The notes under the pieces were generated by a model. The model had not been told where the DNA came from. It ran no database searches and saw nothing but the letters and a program-made list of their open reading frames with translations. Below are positions 11,501-23,436 of a DNA stretch of 64,000 bases, in pieces. The translations under genes and the position numbers were made by a program. Numbering within the stretch: the first letter of the stretch is position 1; every line of letters begins with the position of its first letter. The DNA is from Sordaria brevicollis (taxonomy: Eukaryota; Ascomycota; Sordariomycetes; Sordariales; Sordariaceae), in contig JAUTDP010000001.1 of the NCBI GenBank assembly GCA_033439795.1, forward strand, positions 1,922,001 to 1,986,000, read 5' to 3'.

Positions 11501-11982
11501 CGGCAATAGGGAGCGAGATGACAATCGGAGAGGATGCCGAAAGATCCTTCTTAAGTAAGTTGGTGGCTAGCATGAGCACTTCGGTATCGGTCTTGAAGCT
11601 CTGGACGGCGCCGAGATATCCAACGCGCTTCTGGTGGTATTTGGGCGAGGACATGACTTCGAGGACGTGGAAGGAGGCCCATGACATGTCATGTCCGTTC
11701 ATCTCGAGGTATATGATCTTGAGGAGGGCCGTGGCCTTGACATCTTTTGCGCATGTGTTAGCGGAAGTGATAGGCGCAACACCTTGTAAGAAAAGAGAGA
11801 CGCACCCATGTCCTGGCTCTTGATTTCGGAACGGCATTCTTTCAGGCAGTTCTGAATGTACTCCTTTTCGTTCCCCTTGTGGTTACGCAGACCTCGGATG
11901 AGGTCGTACAGCGACTTTTCGAACCTAGGAGGTTGTCAGCTAAGTCGATTCGCGCAGATAAGATCCAAACTTGGACGCACAT
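8531..11982 (-). CDS. APL5: AP-3 adaptor complex subunit delta
   Basis: Five coding exons: 11982-11981, 11924-11806, 11743-11163, 11110-10885 and 10830-8531; 1075 residues. Introns of 52-62 bases have GTGCGT, GTAGGA or GTGAGT donors. The product is the large delta subunit of AP-3, which sorts cargo from Golgi/endosomes to the vacuole. Adaptin-N repeats run from the start (LYDLIRGLRNHKGNEKEYIQ, MSWASFHVLEVMSS, IRKKTIVTLYRLALVYPE, NVVCELGWRRPQDFLPLAPRLFEL). The hinge after about 620 is low complexity, and the C-terminal 150 residues carry several Lys6-7 blocks. The first exon supplies only AT of the ATG, and the intron splits the start codon. Upstream of exon 2 an in-frame TGA lies four codons away, so a spliced start is required. 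Divergent from EMC2. Confidence 0.92.
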
Positions 11983-13077
11983 GATTGCGGTTGTGGTGGC
12001 TAACTAGCCAGCCTTCTCGATATAATAGATATTATATGGAAGTTTGGCTCTCGACTAGCGGCGCAGCTGGGAGTTGTATTTGTTTCTCGGAGCTCGGTTC
12101 TCGTGATACTTGGCGACAGAAGTTGAAGGTTGAGGGATGTAAAAACGACAGTAGCGCGTTGTTGGAAAGGTGGTAGACTCGAATCGACGTAGAAGTCTAG
12201 TATAGGCTGGAGGTATAGAGGAAGCGAGGCAATGGCGACGAGGTGGTGTTGTTGTGTTTGGACTGAATCGCAACTCGACGCATCTTGCCGCGGCCGTATT
12301 CGAGAGGGGAAGGTTGGTTTGTAGTGTCGGCGCACCCGGGTCGGGGGTTGTAATTTGACGCCGTGAGGTTTACTTGTCGTCGAAACACGCTTGTTGGATC
12401 TTCGAATCGGTTGGAGTTTCTGTCTGGAAACAGGAGCCAGGGCAGTTGACCATCAACCGCAAGCTGCTGGAGATGTCCGTGGTGGGTTCCCGGTGGTGGC
12501 ACCTCCCCCGTCGTGGTCGTGCTGTCTCACGTCACTGGCGGAACTGTCTCTCTGCCTGCCCGTGCTGGAGGAGTCAAGTTGGTGGAGCTCACTGCAACTG
12601 AGGATCGTACAGTATGCGACTGTTCCCTAACCCCAGACTGCACTGTCTCAGTAGCTGTTTTCACGTAGAAAAAGCAGCTCAGGTACAGTGCGAGTTTTAG
12701 TCAAGGAGCTTCCATGCTTGCCCCACAGCCACTCATCCAGTGCCTGGACAGCTGCTCGCGCGACGTCTACAGATTGACGCTATCAAGACGCCAGAGAACA
12801 TCAACAAGCTTTCACTTCCTCCATTCAACAACCTCATCTCTTCCACTACTCGACGACAATTCCCGACAAGCACTGCCAATCCGAGACATTGAATTACTTC
12901 GACCATACTTACGCCATTTGTAATTGGGCATCTCAGAACTCTCAACATACACTCCTGCCCTTCGACGGCGGTTCCTATCACAAGGAGAGCAGGCGACGAG
13001 ATCTTTCATCCGAGCTCGACCCCGACGACCATCATCGGACAACAGTGACTCGAGAGAAGATATATCCACTATACACA
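11983..13077. promoter_or_regulatory. Divergent promoter region AP-3 delta / EMC2
   Basis: About 1.1 kb separating two divergent starts. It should hold both promoters and leaders. Only short open frames without family features were seen; no repeat stands out. Confidence 0.4.
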
Positions 13078-14195
13078 ATGGCGCCCTCGCTTCTCTATAA
13101 CCCCGCGAAGCTCCCTCCTTCGGCAGCTCTCCAGCTCGCACAGCAAGCCCCCATTGTCTTGCAACAATCGCTATCAGGGACCGAGACGGTGGACCAATGG
13201 GCAACATACGAGAATCTGCTGCTGTCCTGTCTCCGAACAGGTGACGACGAAGCTGCCGCGAAATGTATGGACAGACTGGAGGAACGATTTGGCGCCGACA
13301 ATGAGAGAGTCATGGCTCTAAGGGGCTTGTTGTCCGAGGCCCAGGCCGAGAACAATGGAGAGCTCGAAGCGGTGCTCAAGCAGTACGACGCCATTCTGGA
13401 AGGAAACAACACCAATATCGTGGGTCATTGCCATCTGCAAGCCGTTGAGGGACAACAGATATGCTAACTGTTCATGCCCACGTCTACAGCCTATCACAAA
13501 GCGCCGGATTGCCCTTCTACGATCCATGGGCCGTGTCTCGGATGCCGCTTCGGCTCTCGTACAATTCCTGGACTTCTCCCCTACCGATGCTGAGGCCTGG
13601 TCTGAGCTGTCCGATCTCTACTTCTCCCAAGGGCTCTATTCGCAGGCCATTTATGCGTTGGAAGAGGTCCTCCTCTTGTCGCCCAATGCCTGGAACGTAT
13701 GCGATCCTCCCTCATCCGACAGTCTAAGCCCTATGCTAATGTGGCCCATCTAGATACATGCACGGCTGGGAGAGTTGCAGTACATGGCCGCCACGACATC
13801 GGGAAATGGCGGTGGATCGCAGCAAAAGTACCTGGCCGAGGCCCTCAAGCGGTTTGCTCGGAGCATTGAGCTGTGCGACGACTACCTCCGTGGTTACTAT
13901 GGGCTGAAGTTGGTAAGTTTTCCGAGAGCCGTCATACACGGACAACATGCTGACGCTTTGCCGCTAGGTCACGACAAGACTCCTCAAGGAACAGGCCAAA
14001 CAGGCCAAAACCGACGAGGGCGAGTTCACTCTTCCTGAACCCAGGACCATCCAGCGCCTTGATGAGCTTGCAACGGCCAAGCTGTCCGAAATTGTTCGTC
14101 ACAGTTCACTCAAGGACAGGGGCTGGCGCGGCTATGACGAACGTGAGGTTGCAGCCGCCCGGGAATTGCTCTCACAAAATGGAATTGAGAGGTGA
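13078..14195 (+). CDS. EMC2: ER membrane protein complex subunit 2 (TPR protein)
   Basis: Four exons, 13078-13419, 13490-13696, 13754-13912 and 13968-14195, all phase 0; 311 residues. EMC2 is the cytosolic tetratricopeptide scaffold of the ER membrane complex, which inserts tail-anchored and multispanning proteins. The sequence shows MAPSLLYNPAKLPP, the RFGADNERVMALRGLLSEA helix pair, and the family hallmark PITKRRIALLRSMGR followed by AWSELSDLYFSQGLYSQAIYALEEVLLLSP, typical TPR units. YLRGYYGLKLVTTRLL crosses the last splice. The ATG at 13078 has a good context (acacaATGgcg). Introns have branch points such as gctaac. The length matches the family. Confidence 0.93.
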
Positions 14196-17100
14196 GATTT
14201 GATGCCGTTGAACGAGGCAAACGGTACGGCGCCCAGTCCAGTGACCGATTCAATATGCCCATTGCCTTTTTGGACTTCTTGATGAGATGGTGTTTGGCAC
14301 AATCGGAATGTGTTACCGAAACCTATGGGGCATGATGGAAGCCGTCGTCGCAATCGGAACGACTTCTTTAACGATGGCTGGGAAGCGAGCGAGCATCATT
14401 GGTACCCTGGGCGAGGTACTTTGGCTCTTACCTGCATTAGTTGACGCGGTGGGTCTTTGGGCAGCGAAAAGGCATCAAGAAAACCAGCTTCACGTGGCTC
14501 CAGTAGATGCCCAAAGGCGATCCTCTGCCTGGTGGTCAGATGGGCGGCGCGGGCGTTCTCAGCCCAACCAGAACAGGGACGCCTCCAAGCCCGCGTCTGT
14601 TGCGGCGTTGATGCAGGTCGCGCGAAACCTCCCGAACACCCTCGTGAAACTTTTTTTTTCCTTCGTTTCTTGGGCAGAAAAAGGTGTTCATAATTGGCGG
14701 CCTGGTTTCGGCACGGAAAGACATCTGACTGGTTGCCTCTTCGAATTGCGTGGTATCGCAGCATGGTTTGCCGGCCAAACTTCCAGGCCAGGGTACCGGC
14801 TCGTCCTCCGTTCTTAATCAACACCATGTACGGACTGAGACAGGGCATCCTGGGGGTTGAGTGATGCCTTGCTCTAGGGTGTCTTGGAAAGAGGCCATTG
14901 GTAATATTAATAATGAATGAAGACAAGTTATAGAATTTCAAAATCACCATGAACGGTTTCACAACCTCGATGTCGCATGGCCGGCGCCGAGTCGGTGATG
15001 ACTTTTACATGACAACCCGGAACATCAACCGACAGTATTATCAGCATCTATCAGGTGGAACGACAAGAAAATAATCGGATCTTCAATTCATCATACACGG
15101 CAATTTTCGACAAGATACGTATTGGCGTTTCTGTTGATGCCTGTGTGGCTGCGCGCCCTCATCGCCGAGCTTCTCTAGCGTATGCGACCAAAGTTGCACT
15201 GAACACCACCATTCCATTATCAAGTAACTCTGTTACGAGAACAGATTTTGGAATTTGTCACTGGCCTCAACAAAAGTAACTTTTTCAGAAACCGTTCACT
15301 TTTCTTGCCTCTGGACAGTACACTTAATATCACCAAGCCTGAGGAAAGTCTGAATAGCCAACATAGGAATTACAATACTATCACTCAGAACTTTGGGCGG
15401 TATCACCAACGGAGGGGAAGGTTGTCGCTCATCCCCACCATCACCCCTGTCCCCCGGTTTTAGTTCCCTTGCCGTCAGCGGCCTAAACCTTTTCTATACC
15501 CCTGTCTTTAACATCAACTCAGGCTAAGCCCCTCCGAACTTTGAAACTAAACTCTCACCTCTTCTTCAAACTCTCAATGATGGAGACGTTTGCCTGGCCG
15601 CTTGTGCGCCTGTTGCCTCGTCAGTCTTGAGTACCTGTACAGTCACTCGGCCAGGACACAAAGGCATCGAGTATCCGCCAAAGAACCGTTACCTATGGGC
15701 GATGTTTGTTCCGGTCAAGTTATTAGGATGGAGTCAGTCGACTTACACTACGGACAGAGAGCATGGGCAATCTGGAAAGCCGGGTGCGCCCGTCCAGATA
15801 AAGTAAGGCCATGCCTATCAATGCTTGGTGTAAGGGTGATGAAGGGCAGGGTTACCTGTCTCTCTAGGCACTGCAGACAGGACAACACGCTCCGCCTTTA
15901 TTACACAAAGGTTTCCGTCGTGTTGCAGTTCCCCCAGCCTTGCTGAGACGCAGCAGTGACTACACTCTACACCGTCTCAAAGGCCCAACCATGAGTGAGG
16001 CACCTCTGTGTGTTCCCCTCCGCCGATAGCTGTTCCCGGCTCTTCCAGCATCCTCCAGCTTTGCGTCACGGAAGGATGCCGTGTGTAATTCCGTCCCAGT
16101 GCTTCCCGCCAAAAGATCTCTACTCTGCTAGGGCGAGAGTTGTTCTTATGAAATATTCCTATACATAACGGAAAGACGGCCACCTACAGCAACATCTGCT
16201 GGCCTTGGACCCGAAATATCAACGCCGGCACTACCTCGCAGTACTTCGCTTTCACCAACCAGACACCATCTTCCTATCCGTCCTGCCATACGGAGTACTT
16301 TGTATCCCCGATACTAGGCGGCTCTTTTTTGCACCCCATCTCCCTGCCTCCTTGCACTACAGACTGTGCATACGCTCTGCGTAAACACATCTCGTGCTTC
16401 CCTCTGCTACGACTCTACGACCATCTAACAAGATCCAAGTGGCCCCATACGGTCCAAGTCTTGTGACTAAATCAAAGAGGAGGCACACGTACTTGAAAAG
16501 CCAAAAGAAAGTTTCACACACCATAGGAGTAGCCAACCTCATGCCGACTATCTTTCACAGTTGAGATTTTCGAGACAACTTCGCATACACAAAACGCCGA
16601 GATCGCCACGAACTCTCAACCACCGCACAGCGAAGCCGGCCAACCAGAAACCCACGGAATCCTACAGGAATACAACGGTACGTGGTGATCTTTCTTTAAC
16701 TTCTTTCCTCGTGGTTAATCTTAAACCACGCCTCTCCCCTTCTCCAGTGTCTGCTATTCGCGGACTACCTCGCATTCTCTTTCCTCTGCTGCGCAGAAGC
16801 GGGAAGTGTTCGCCCCTCCGTCTCGTCTTGGCAAGATCGCCAGTTCGCAAAAAGTCACGGGGAAGCTTCCATAGGGCAAGTATGAGTGAGGATGAAGGTG
16901 TGGAAAGATCACTTTTGTAAGGAACAGTCCAGTTTCTTCAAGCGCTCGAACACGAACCGACCCGATGGCAAACAATAATCCATCCTCTATTATACACACG
17001 AGGTCAAGGAACAGATTGCAGGCCAACCAATCCAGCGACGGTCCGTCTGAATGCAACTCGCCAGTCACTGTCGTCGTTGTTGGCTGCAATTTTTTTCTTA

Positions 17101-18499
17101 CCCTCATCCCCCCTCCAGCCCCCCCTTGCGTAAGATCGGGAGGCCTAGCGAGACAGAGGCTACCCGCAGTCCACGCTACCCCAGACTCTGCCCTCTTGTG
17201 ACAATTCTACATAGAACCTCCGAGGCTTCTAGATGTTGATCAACCCCTCACTGACCCAGCTGGGCACTAACAGCCAAGACCATAGGGTACATGTTCGATC
17301 ATTACTTAGACGTTGTGTTGTCAGATAAACTGGTACGTTTTCAGACATGTCCTCTTTTACTGTTAAGCCTGGGTTGAATCACTTTCTCGTTTATACGCAC
17401 CTATCCAGAGACCCTCTGGTCTATGGAACTGAGACAACCGCGAGCCTTCTTAACCCATGTCAGCTCTGTAACATAGCCTGGCTCCTCAACTATCGGCTTG
17501 CCCCGCCGTCGTTCCCCTCGTTGTCGATCTGATCTAGATCCCTTGTTCGCTATCAAAACGGCGGCACAATGTCTGGCTGTCGCTTGTGAATGTCGTTTTT
17601 TTCCTTCATGCTGACCTGATATTCCCAGCCAACCTATTTTCCATCCACCCTTGCCGACATCTCTGGCAACCCCTCCTCTAAGCCATATTGTCATTCGGGC
17701 CATTATCCAAGCTTCAAGGACACCTAACGATTTCCAATTGTAAAGTCCAGTTACCTACAGTATCTCGAACTGGAGCTTTGCAAGTCTCAAGTCAACAACT
17801 CTCAGGTGAAACAACAAGACACTTTCGACTTCGGCTCACTCACTCCGGCTTCTTCATACGCGAACCGAAGAGTCACTTCTGAACACACTTCAGATTGACC
17901 AGAAGGGAGAAGACGTGACCAATCATCCACGTCCATACAGAAATTACACCAAAACCTGCCGCGACCAGCAATAGCACGGGAGGCGCAAGCCACCACCACA
18001 CCTCACCACTCACTCCCAAGTCTCTTTTCCCGCACCGTCCAGGTTGTGTTCGCTCTTCATTCCCGTTGCTCACTCTCTCACTCACCGCCCAGGTCTTGTT
18101 ACTCGCTACGTACTCCGTTAGCAAACCGGCCAGGCCATAGACACATTTCAGCGCCAGCTGAGGAGCCCTCAATCGTCCCTCCCGCTCCCCCACCCTCCTC
18201 CATTGCTCATTCTTCCCTCCGCTTTACACTCTTACATCCCGTCTCTGTTCCTAGCCTGCTACCCTCTTACCTCAGCTTCCAACTCTTTCGAGTAACCAAG
18301 CAGGGAAACAAGGCAACTACTACAACTACCGTACCGGCACTGGTCCGCACTCAAGCGCACCAACAACCTTTGGTGGTCCTGTTTTACCAGTTGGTGCTTC
18401 AACTACTGTTAGGCAACTCCCTCTCGCCGCTCCCTTTGCTCCCGGCTTTCTCCCTGCAGATTGTCACGAGCAAAGGGTGATACCCAAAATACATTCCCA
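14196..18499. other. Long gene-poor stretch (4.3 kb)
   Basis: No supportable gene. Several open frames of 100-190 codons exist on both strands (for example around 14290-14960 and 18050-18480), but they overlap each other, lack recognisable domains and look compositional. Base composition is ordinary, with no RIP signature. The last 1-2 kb are pyrimidine-rich and probably include the leader of the gene starting at 18500. An unannotated non-coding RNA or a fast-evolving gene cannot be excluded. Confidence 0.4.
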
Positions 18500-21465
18500 A
18501 TGTCGTAAGTGCTGGTCCGGATCCTCGATTCTACATATCGCGACTGCGCCACATTACCTGGCCCTGTGTCTTGTTCTCTCCCTTCTTGGAACCAGCTAAC
18601 CCCGGACTCCTTCCTCCTTCTCTTTGCGCCTGCAATAGGAGCCGACGATCAATCAACATTACTGTGAACAATTCAGGTGCTGCGTATTCCTCAACTACGT
18701 CGTCGAGCGAATACGATTCATCACAGTACTCCCACTCCCACCATCAGTACCGCGACGACTATGAGGAGGACGAGGACGACGTGACTGACCCCGAGTCCAC
18801 CGAGGAAGACCATTGGGATGATCCATACGACGAAATAGACCCTTCGGATTCTGCCTCGGCAACAGCAGAATACTATCCTCACCCTCACCAGGGGCATCCA
18901 CAACTGCCTCCTCCTCATTCCCGCTCTCACAGCACCCACAGTGCCCGGAGTCCACGGCTGCTTGAACGCAGTGAATCCGCTTCGCGCCGGAATCTGGTTC
19001 CCGCAGCGAGACAGTCTTACTCTTACCGCGCCCCGACGGCTCCTGGCCCCATGGAGTCGGAATACGGGGACGAGTTCGGAGGATATGGTGGGCGCGGCCA
19101 CGGACATCACTCACAATACTACGGTCGTGGCGCAGCAGGACATAGCGCCTACGCTCCCAGCCATGCCGGATACGTGCCCAGCCATTACGGAAACCAAATG
19201 GTACCATACGACGCCTACAATAATCCATTCGCTCCTTCTCCTATGAACGACACCCTGACCCGAACCAGACGCGGTGGTGGCGGCGATGACTACTTTGGCG
19301 GGCATGACCCGCGTGGCCACAACCCGCGAGGTCATCACTACGACATGATGCCCTACGGCGGAGCACCAGGCGGCACCGCCGGCGCTCTAGGTTACTACGG
19401 AGCCGGAGGCGGCTTCGGCACCCCCGGGCCCAGCCACATGGCCGGCCTCATGTTCCAACCTCCTCCACCACCACCCACCGAACACCCGGGCAAGTCCCCA
19501 ACTCCAGCACCCGAGAAGAAGCTTGACCCAGAGATGGAAGCCCTCAAGAAACAACTCGAAGAGTTCCAGCTCGAGAAGAAGCGCAAGGAAGAAGAGGAAA
19601 AGAACCGCGAGATCGAGCGCAAGATCCGCGAAAAAGCCGAGGAGGAACTGCGCAAGAAGCAGGAAGAGGACCGCAAGCGGGCCGAAGAGGAGAAGAAGCG
19701 GCAGGCGGAGCAGAACGCCGAGATGGAGCGGGCCGTTAAGGAAGCGCAACGGGCGGCTGAAGAGAAGGCCGCTCAAGCCCGAAAGGAAGAAGAGGAGAGG
19801 CAGCGAAAACATGCCGAGGCGTTGGCTGAGGCGCAAAGAAAGGCCAGAGCCGAGTTCGAAGCCGAACTCAAAGCTGCGGAAGAAAGACGCAAGCGCGAGG
19901 AGGAACAGGCGAAGATCGCTGCCGAACTCGAGAAACAGCGGATCGAAGCCGCGGTGCGCGCCAAGGAGGAGGAGCTAAAGAAGAAGCATGCTGAGGAGGA
20001 GCTCCAAAGAATTGCAGCCGAGAAGAAGGCGGCTGAGGAGGCGGCCGAACGCAAACGACTCGAAGATGAAGCCAAAGCGAGGCTGGACCGCGCGCTTAAG
20101 GAGACCGAGGAAAAGATCGCCGCGGCCATCCGGGCCGACAGAGAGAAAGCCGCCGAGGAGGCCGCGAAAAAAGCGGCCGAAGAGGCCGAGAAGGCGCGCA
20201 AGCAAAAGGAGTTCGAGGAGTGGCAGAAGCATCTCGAGGCCGAGGCCAAGCTGAAAGCCGAGATCGAAGCCCGCGAGCGCATGGAGAAGGAGAAGGCCGA
20301 AGCGGCCAAGGCGGCGGCTGCGGAGGAAGAACGCAAGAAAGCGGAGGAGGCTCTGCGTAAGCGGCTCCTGGACGAGGCCGAAAACAAGGCCCGGGAAGCT
20401 GCCGAGAAGGCCAAGGCCGCTGAGGAGGAGAAGAAGGCTGCCGAGGAGGCGCTCAAGAAGAAGATTCTGGCCGAGGAGGAGGCCAAGCGACAAAAGGAGG
20501 AGGAGGCTGAGCTGAAGAAGGATAAGGCCCCTATCAGGTTTAAGGACGCTGTAGGCCGCAAGTTCAGCTTCCCCTTTCGGTTGTGTCAGACGTGGCAGGT
20601 ATGTTTTTTCGTCCCCCATCCCTCTGCCACTCCCTTGAGATACAATATACTAACGGTGGTGACAGGGCATGGAAGAACTAATCAAACAAGCCTTCCTCCA
20701 CGTCGACGTCATCGGCCCTCACGTCCAAGAAGGCCACTACGACCTGATCGGCCCCGACGGCGAGGTTATTCTCCCGTCCGTCTGGGAGCGCGTCATCGAG
20801 CCCGACTGGCAAATCACCATGCAGATGTGGCCCATGGATAAAGCCCCCCTTCGTAACCAGATGGGCGGCGGTGGGCCCCACGGCGCTGGTGCCGGTTTGC
20901 CCGCCGGGTTCGGTGCTGGTCCGGGTGGTCTCGGCGGTCTTCCGGGCGGCCTTGGTGGTGGTCGTCCCATGTTCCCCGGCGCTCCGGGCGCTTCTGCTCG
21001 CTTGCCGGATGCTCATGGTGACAGGATGGCTCACCACATGTTCCCCGGCGCTGGGGGTATGCGACCACCGATGGGCGGTATCCCCCCTCCGCCTCCCGGC
21101 ATGGGTCTCGGAGGAGGACCAGGAGGAGGAGGTGGTATTCCCCCTCCGCCTTCTCACCCACCCGGTTGGCCTCCTACTGGCGCCGTACACGGAGGACATC
21201 GACACGCGGCTGCGCCGCCGCCTAGACCGGCGGCCATCGTGGTTGATGTCGAGCCTGAAGTCAGACAGCACAAGAGTAAGCACTCGTCGAGCCACTCGAG
21301 GAAGGAGACCAAGGCGACGGTGCTGGGGTGGATGGCGGGCGGAAAGCCGGTGAAGAGTAGTAGTAAGAAGTATGTCCTTGTTAGGTATCCTCATCCTGTC
21401 CGTCCCCCGGGTATTGAGAGAATGATGAAGCTAACCGTGTGTGGTGGAATAGGAAGAAGCACTAG
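18500..21465 (+). CDS. Large coiled-coil protein with ubiquitin-like (ULD_2-type) domain
   Basis: Four exons: 18500-18504 (five bases), 18639-20598, 20666-21369 and 21453-21465; 893 residues. The start MS|SRRSINITVNNSGAAYSST is fixed by a GTAAGT donor five bases after ATG. Layout: an acidic/Ser-rich N-terminus; a Tyr/Gly/His-rich segment to about 270; a long Glu/Lys/Ala/Arg coiled coil (about 280-630); a ubiquitin-like fold (about 632-705: PIRFKDAVGRKFSFPFRLCQTWQGMEEL... to ITMQMWPMDKAP, split here by an intron); then a Gly/Pro-rich tail. The last intron (GTATGT, gctaac branch, AATAG) gives an ending KKKKH. If it is retained the protein ends at 21487 instead. The domain is common in filamentous fungi; no function is established to my knowledge. 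It could be a cytoskeletal or scaffold protein. Confidence 0.82.
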
Positions 21466-22500
21466 GAAGAGGGTTAGTTTTGAGTAACACGCCTCACGAC
21501 GAGCTTTTTCCGACGACTTACTCACTCACCCCTTCCTTCCCTTCCCTTCTTTTTTTCTACGTTTACATTTTTGAGTTTGCTTACTTTTGTTTATCTTGGC
21601 TTTTGATACCTCACCCCTGCTTCATGCCCTTTGATTATCCCTTTTCTATTCTTTCTGCTTTTACGTTTGTTGTTCATGCGGTATGGTAGTTGCCGGATAC
21701 AGAGGCGTTCCTTTAGGGGGGCGGGCTTTCTGATGTCGCGTTTGCTTTTTTTTGTTGTTGCTTGTTTCGAAAATTATTATGATGACCAAAAAGAAGTATG
21801 AATGATGACAGATGAGAGATGAAGAGATGATGAGCATATGGTTGATGATGTGAGATTATGTGTTGATGACATATCGTTACGCTGGGATGGGCGAGAGAGG
21901 GTTCAGGATGGGGATGGAGTTGGGAGGGTGAAGGTGGTTGTTGTGAATGAGGACGTGGGTGAGAGGGGGGATATCGAGGAGGTGTTGAGCGGTTGGTTGT
22001 TGACTAGGTGGTATAGGATCTTGGTTTAGCAATACATGAATGGGTTTTGGAAAGATTATGTTCCGTTCTTCCTGTGAGCGCCTCTGGTCTTGACATCATT
22101 AGCCATAAGGCGAATGTTCATGGACCAATATCACTATGCCTTGCCTACTCAAGACAAGTTTGGTGATGTGATATAATTGGGTATCCTGTCTATATTGCCA
22201 AAAGCATGTCTATCTATGTCTAGCCTTCCGAAGCCACGCTTTTTATGCCAGAGTAATTATACAGAGGTATCAAGAAGCAACGCCGCGAAGCCATCCTTCT
22301 AGTCATCTGAGTCCTCCCGCGCTCCCCTTCTATGTCGCCACCATGGAGTCGGTTACCATGCTCCCATTACCAAAGAAGAGTTTCCTATCACCGGTAAACT
22401 CTTCAGGCAAGTAAGCAAGCAAGCAAGCAAGCACGTCACCACCCCTTCACTCTTCCACCTCCTCATTCCTCTCACAGGTGATACACCACCTGGAGGTAAA
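21466..22500. other. Intergenic, convergent 3' flanks
   Basis: T-rich 3' flank of the ULD gene and 3' flank of COQ10. A short tetranucleotide repeat of aagc lies at about 22407-22433. No gene was supported. Confidence 0.45.
22407..22433. repeat. (AAGC)n microsatellite
   Basis: Five near-perfect tandem aagc units downstream of COQ10, read directly; likely length-polymorphic. Confidence 0.75.
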
Positions 22501-23436
22501 TCACCGCCTCCAAGTCCTCCTAGCCCTCTCCTCAAAAGCCGCCACCATCTCATCCACCTTCTGCCCCGCCAACTGACCGACCGCAACCCCCAGCACCGGA
22601 TTCGCAAACTTGAACCTCACGCTCAGCGCCACCTCTGTCCACTTATCCCCTCCTGCCTCACTCTTGATACCACCCGGGGCCGAAACACTCCTCACCGTCC
22701 ACCTCGTCACCAGACTCTCGAATAGTCCTTCCATCCTTTCCGTGTCACTCGGTGACTTATAGCCATATTGTTGAAGAACGGCAGGGGGGATGTTGGTAGA
22801 AGCATTCCCGCTCACAGCCTCGACGATCCCCAACCCCGATCCGTCGTCAGGGACGCAGTATACCCGTGACGAGTACGACTCGGTGAAGGGACCCCAGCCT
22901 ACTGTTAGGTCTCCTCTTGCTGGCCATTTCTTCCTCTCCCGCCCATTCCCCTCTCCTTGTCCTTGTGGTGTCTGTGTCCCCCCCGCCTCCCCGTTCGCTG
23001 TTGGTGCTGGTGCTGGTTCCGGAGACGAAGGAGCACTAGCCCAAGCGGTAACGACACTCCTACTACAATGCGGCAAGAACTTATCGTAGGAGGAAACGTC
23101 GGCGATCAAGTTGTAGAGATGTGAAGGTGGGTAAGGAAGGATGCGACGCGCGCGGAGGGTGGTTTCGGGGGCGCTGCCGTTCTTGTTGGGACCACCACCT
23201 GGGGCAGCGGCGTTGAGGGCGGAGGCGGCGGAGGATACGGCGGAGAGGAGCCAGGAGGAGTAAGGACGGTTGGTAACTAGTGGTGTCCTTCGGCAGGTGG
23301 GGGAGGGTGTGGGTGGGGTTGTTGACTTGTTGGTTGTGGTGGTGGTGGTGAGGGAGGAGAGGCATCGGACGGCGGTCGTTCGGGGTACAAGGCGCATGGC
23401 CCGTGGAGGAACGAGGAGGGTTGGTCGTGGTGGCAT
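22501..23436 (-). CDS. COQ10: Coenzyme Q-binding protein COQ10 (START domain), mitochondrial
   Basis: Single exon, 311 residues, ATG at 23436. COQ10 binds ubiquinone in the mitochondrial inner membrane/matrix and is needed for its efficient use in respiration. The first roughly 80 residues are Arg/Ser/Thr-rich without acidic residues, as expected of a presequence. The START/polyketide-cyclase domain begins at about 95 (RARRILPYPPSHLYNLIADVSSYDKFLPHCSRS). It continues with LTVGWGPFTESYSSRVYC and ends with VRFKFANPVLGVAVGQLAGQKVDEMVAAFEERAR, all family hallmarks. A Pro/Gly/Ala-rich insertion of about 40 residues sits inside the domain (about 130-170). Its promoter side is interrupted 0.75 kb upstream by the first transposon. 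Confidence 0.94.
   Translation of the reverse strand: MPPRPTLLVPPRAMRLVPRTTAVRCLSSLTTTTTTNKSTTPPTPSPTCRRTPLVTNRPYSSWLLSAVSSAASALNAAAPGGGPNKNGSAPETTLRARRILPYPPSHLYNLIADVSSYDKFLPHCSRSVVTAWASAPSSPEPAPAPTANGEAGGTQTPQGQGEGNGRERKKWPARGDLTVGWGPFTESYSSRVYCVPDDGSGLGIVEAVSGNASTNIPPAVLQQYGYKSPSDTERMEGLFESLVTRWTVRSVSAPGGIKSEAGGDKWTEVALSVRFKFANPVLGVAVGQLAGQKVDEMVAAFEERARRTWRR

Noticed and set aside
14287..14962. Overlapping open frames of 176 (+) and 188 (-) codons
   Set aside because: Mutually overlapping, no domain, no splice or start support; no evidence to choose either as a gene.
19387..20619. Long open minus-strand frames (Leu- and Ser-rich)
   Set aside because: Antisense of the GAG/AAG-rich coiled-coil coding region; no independent features.
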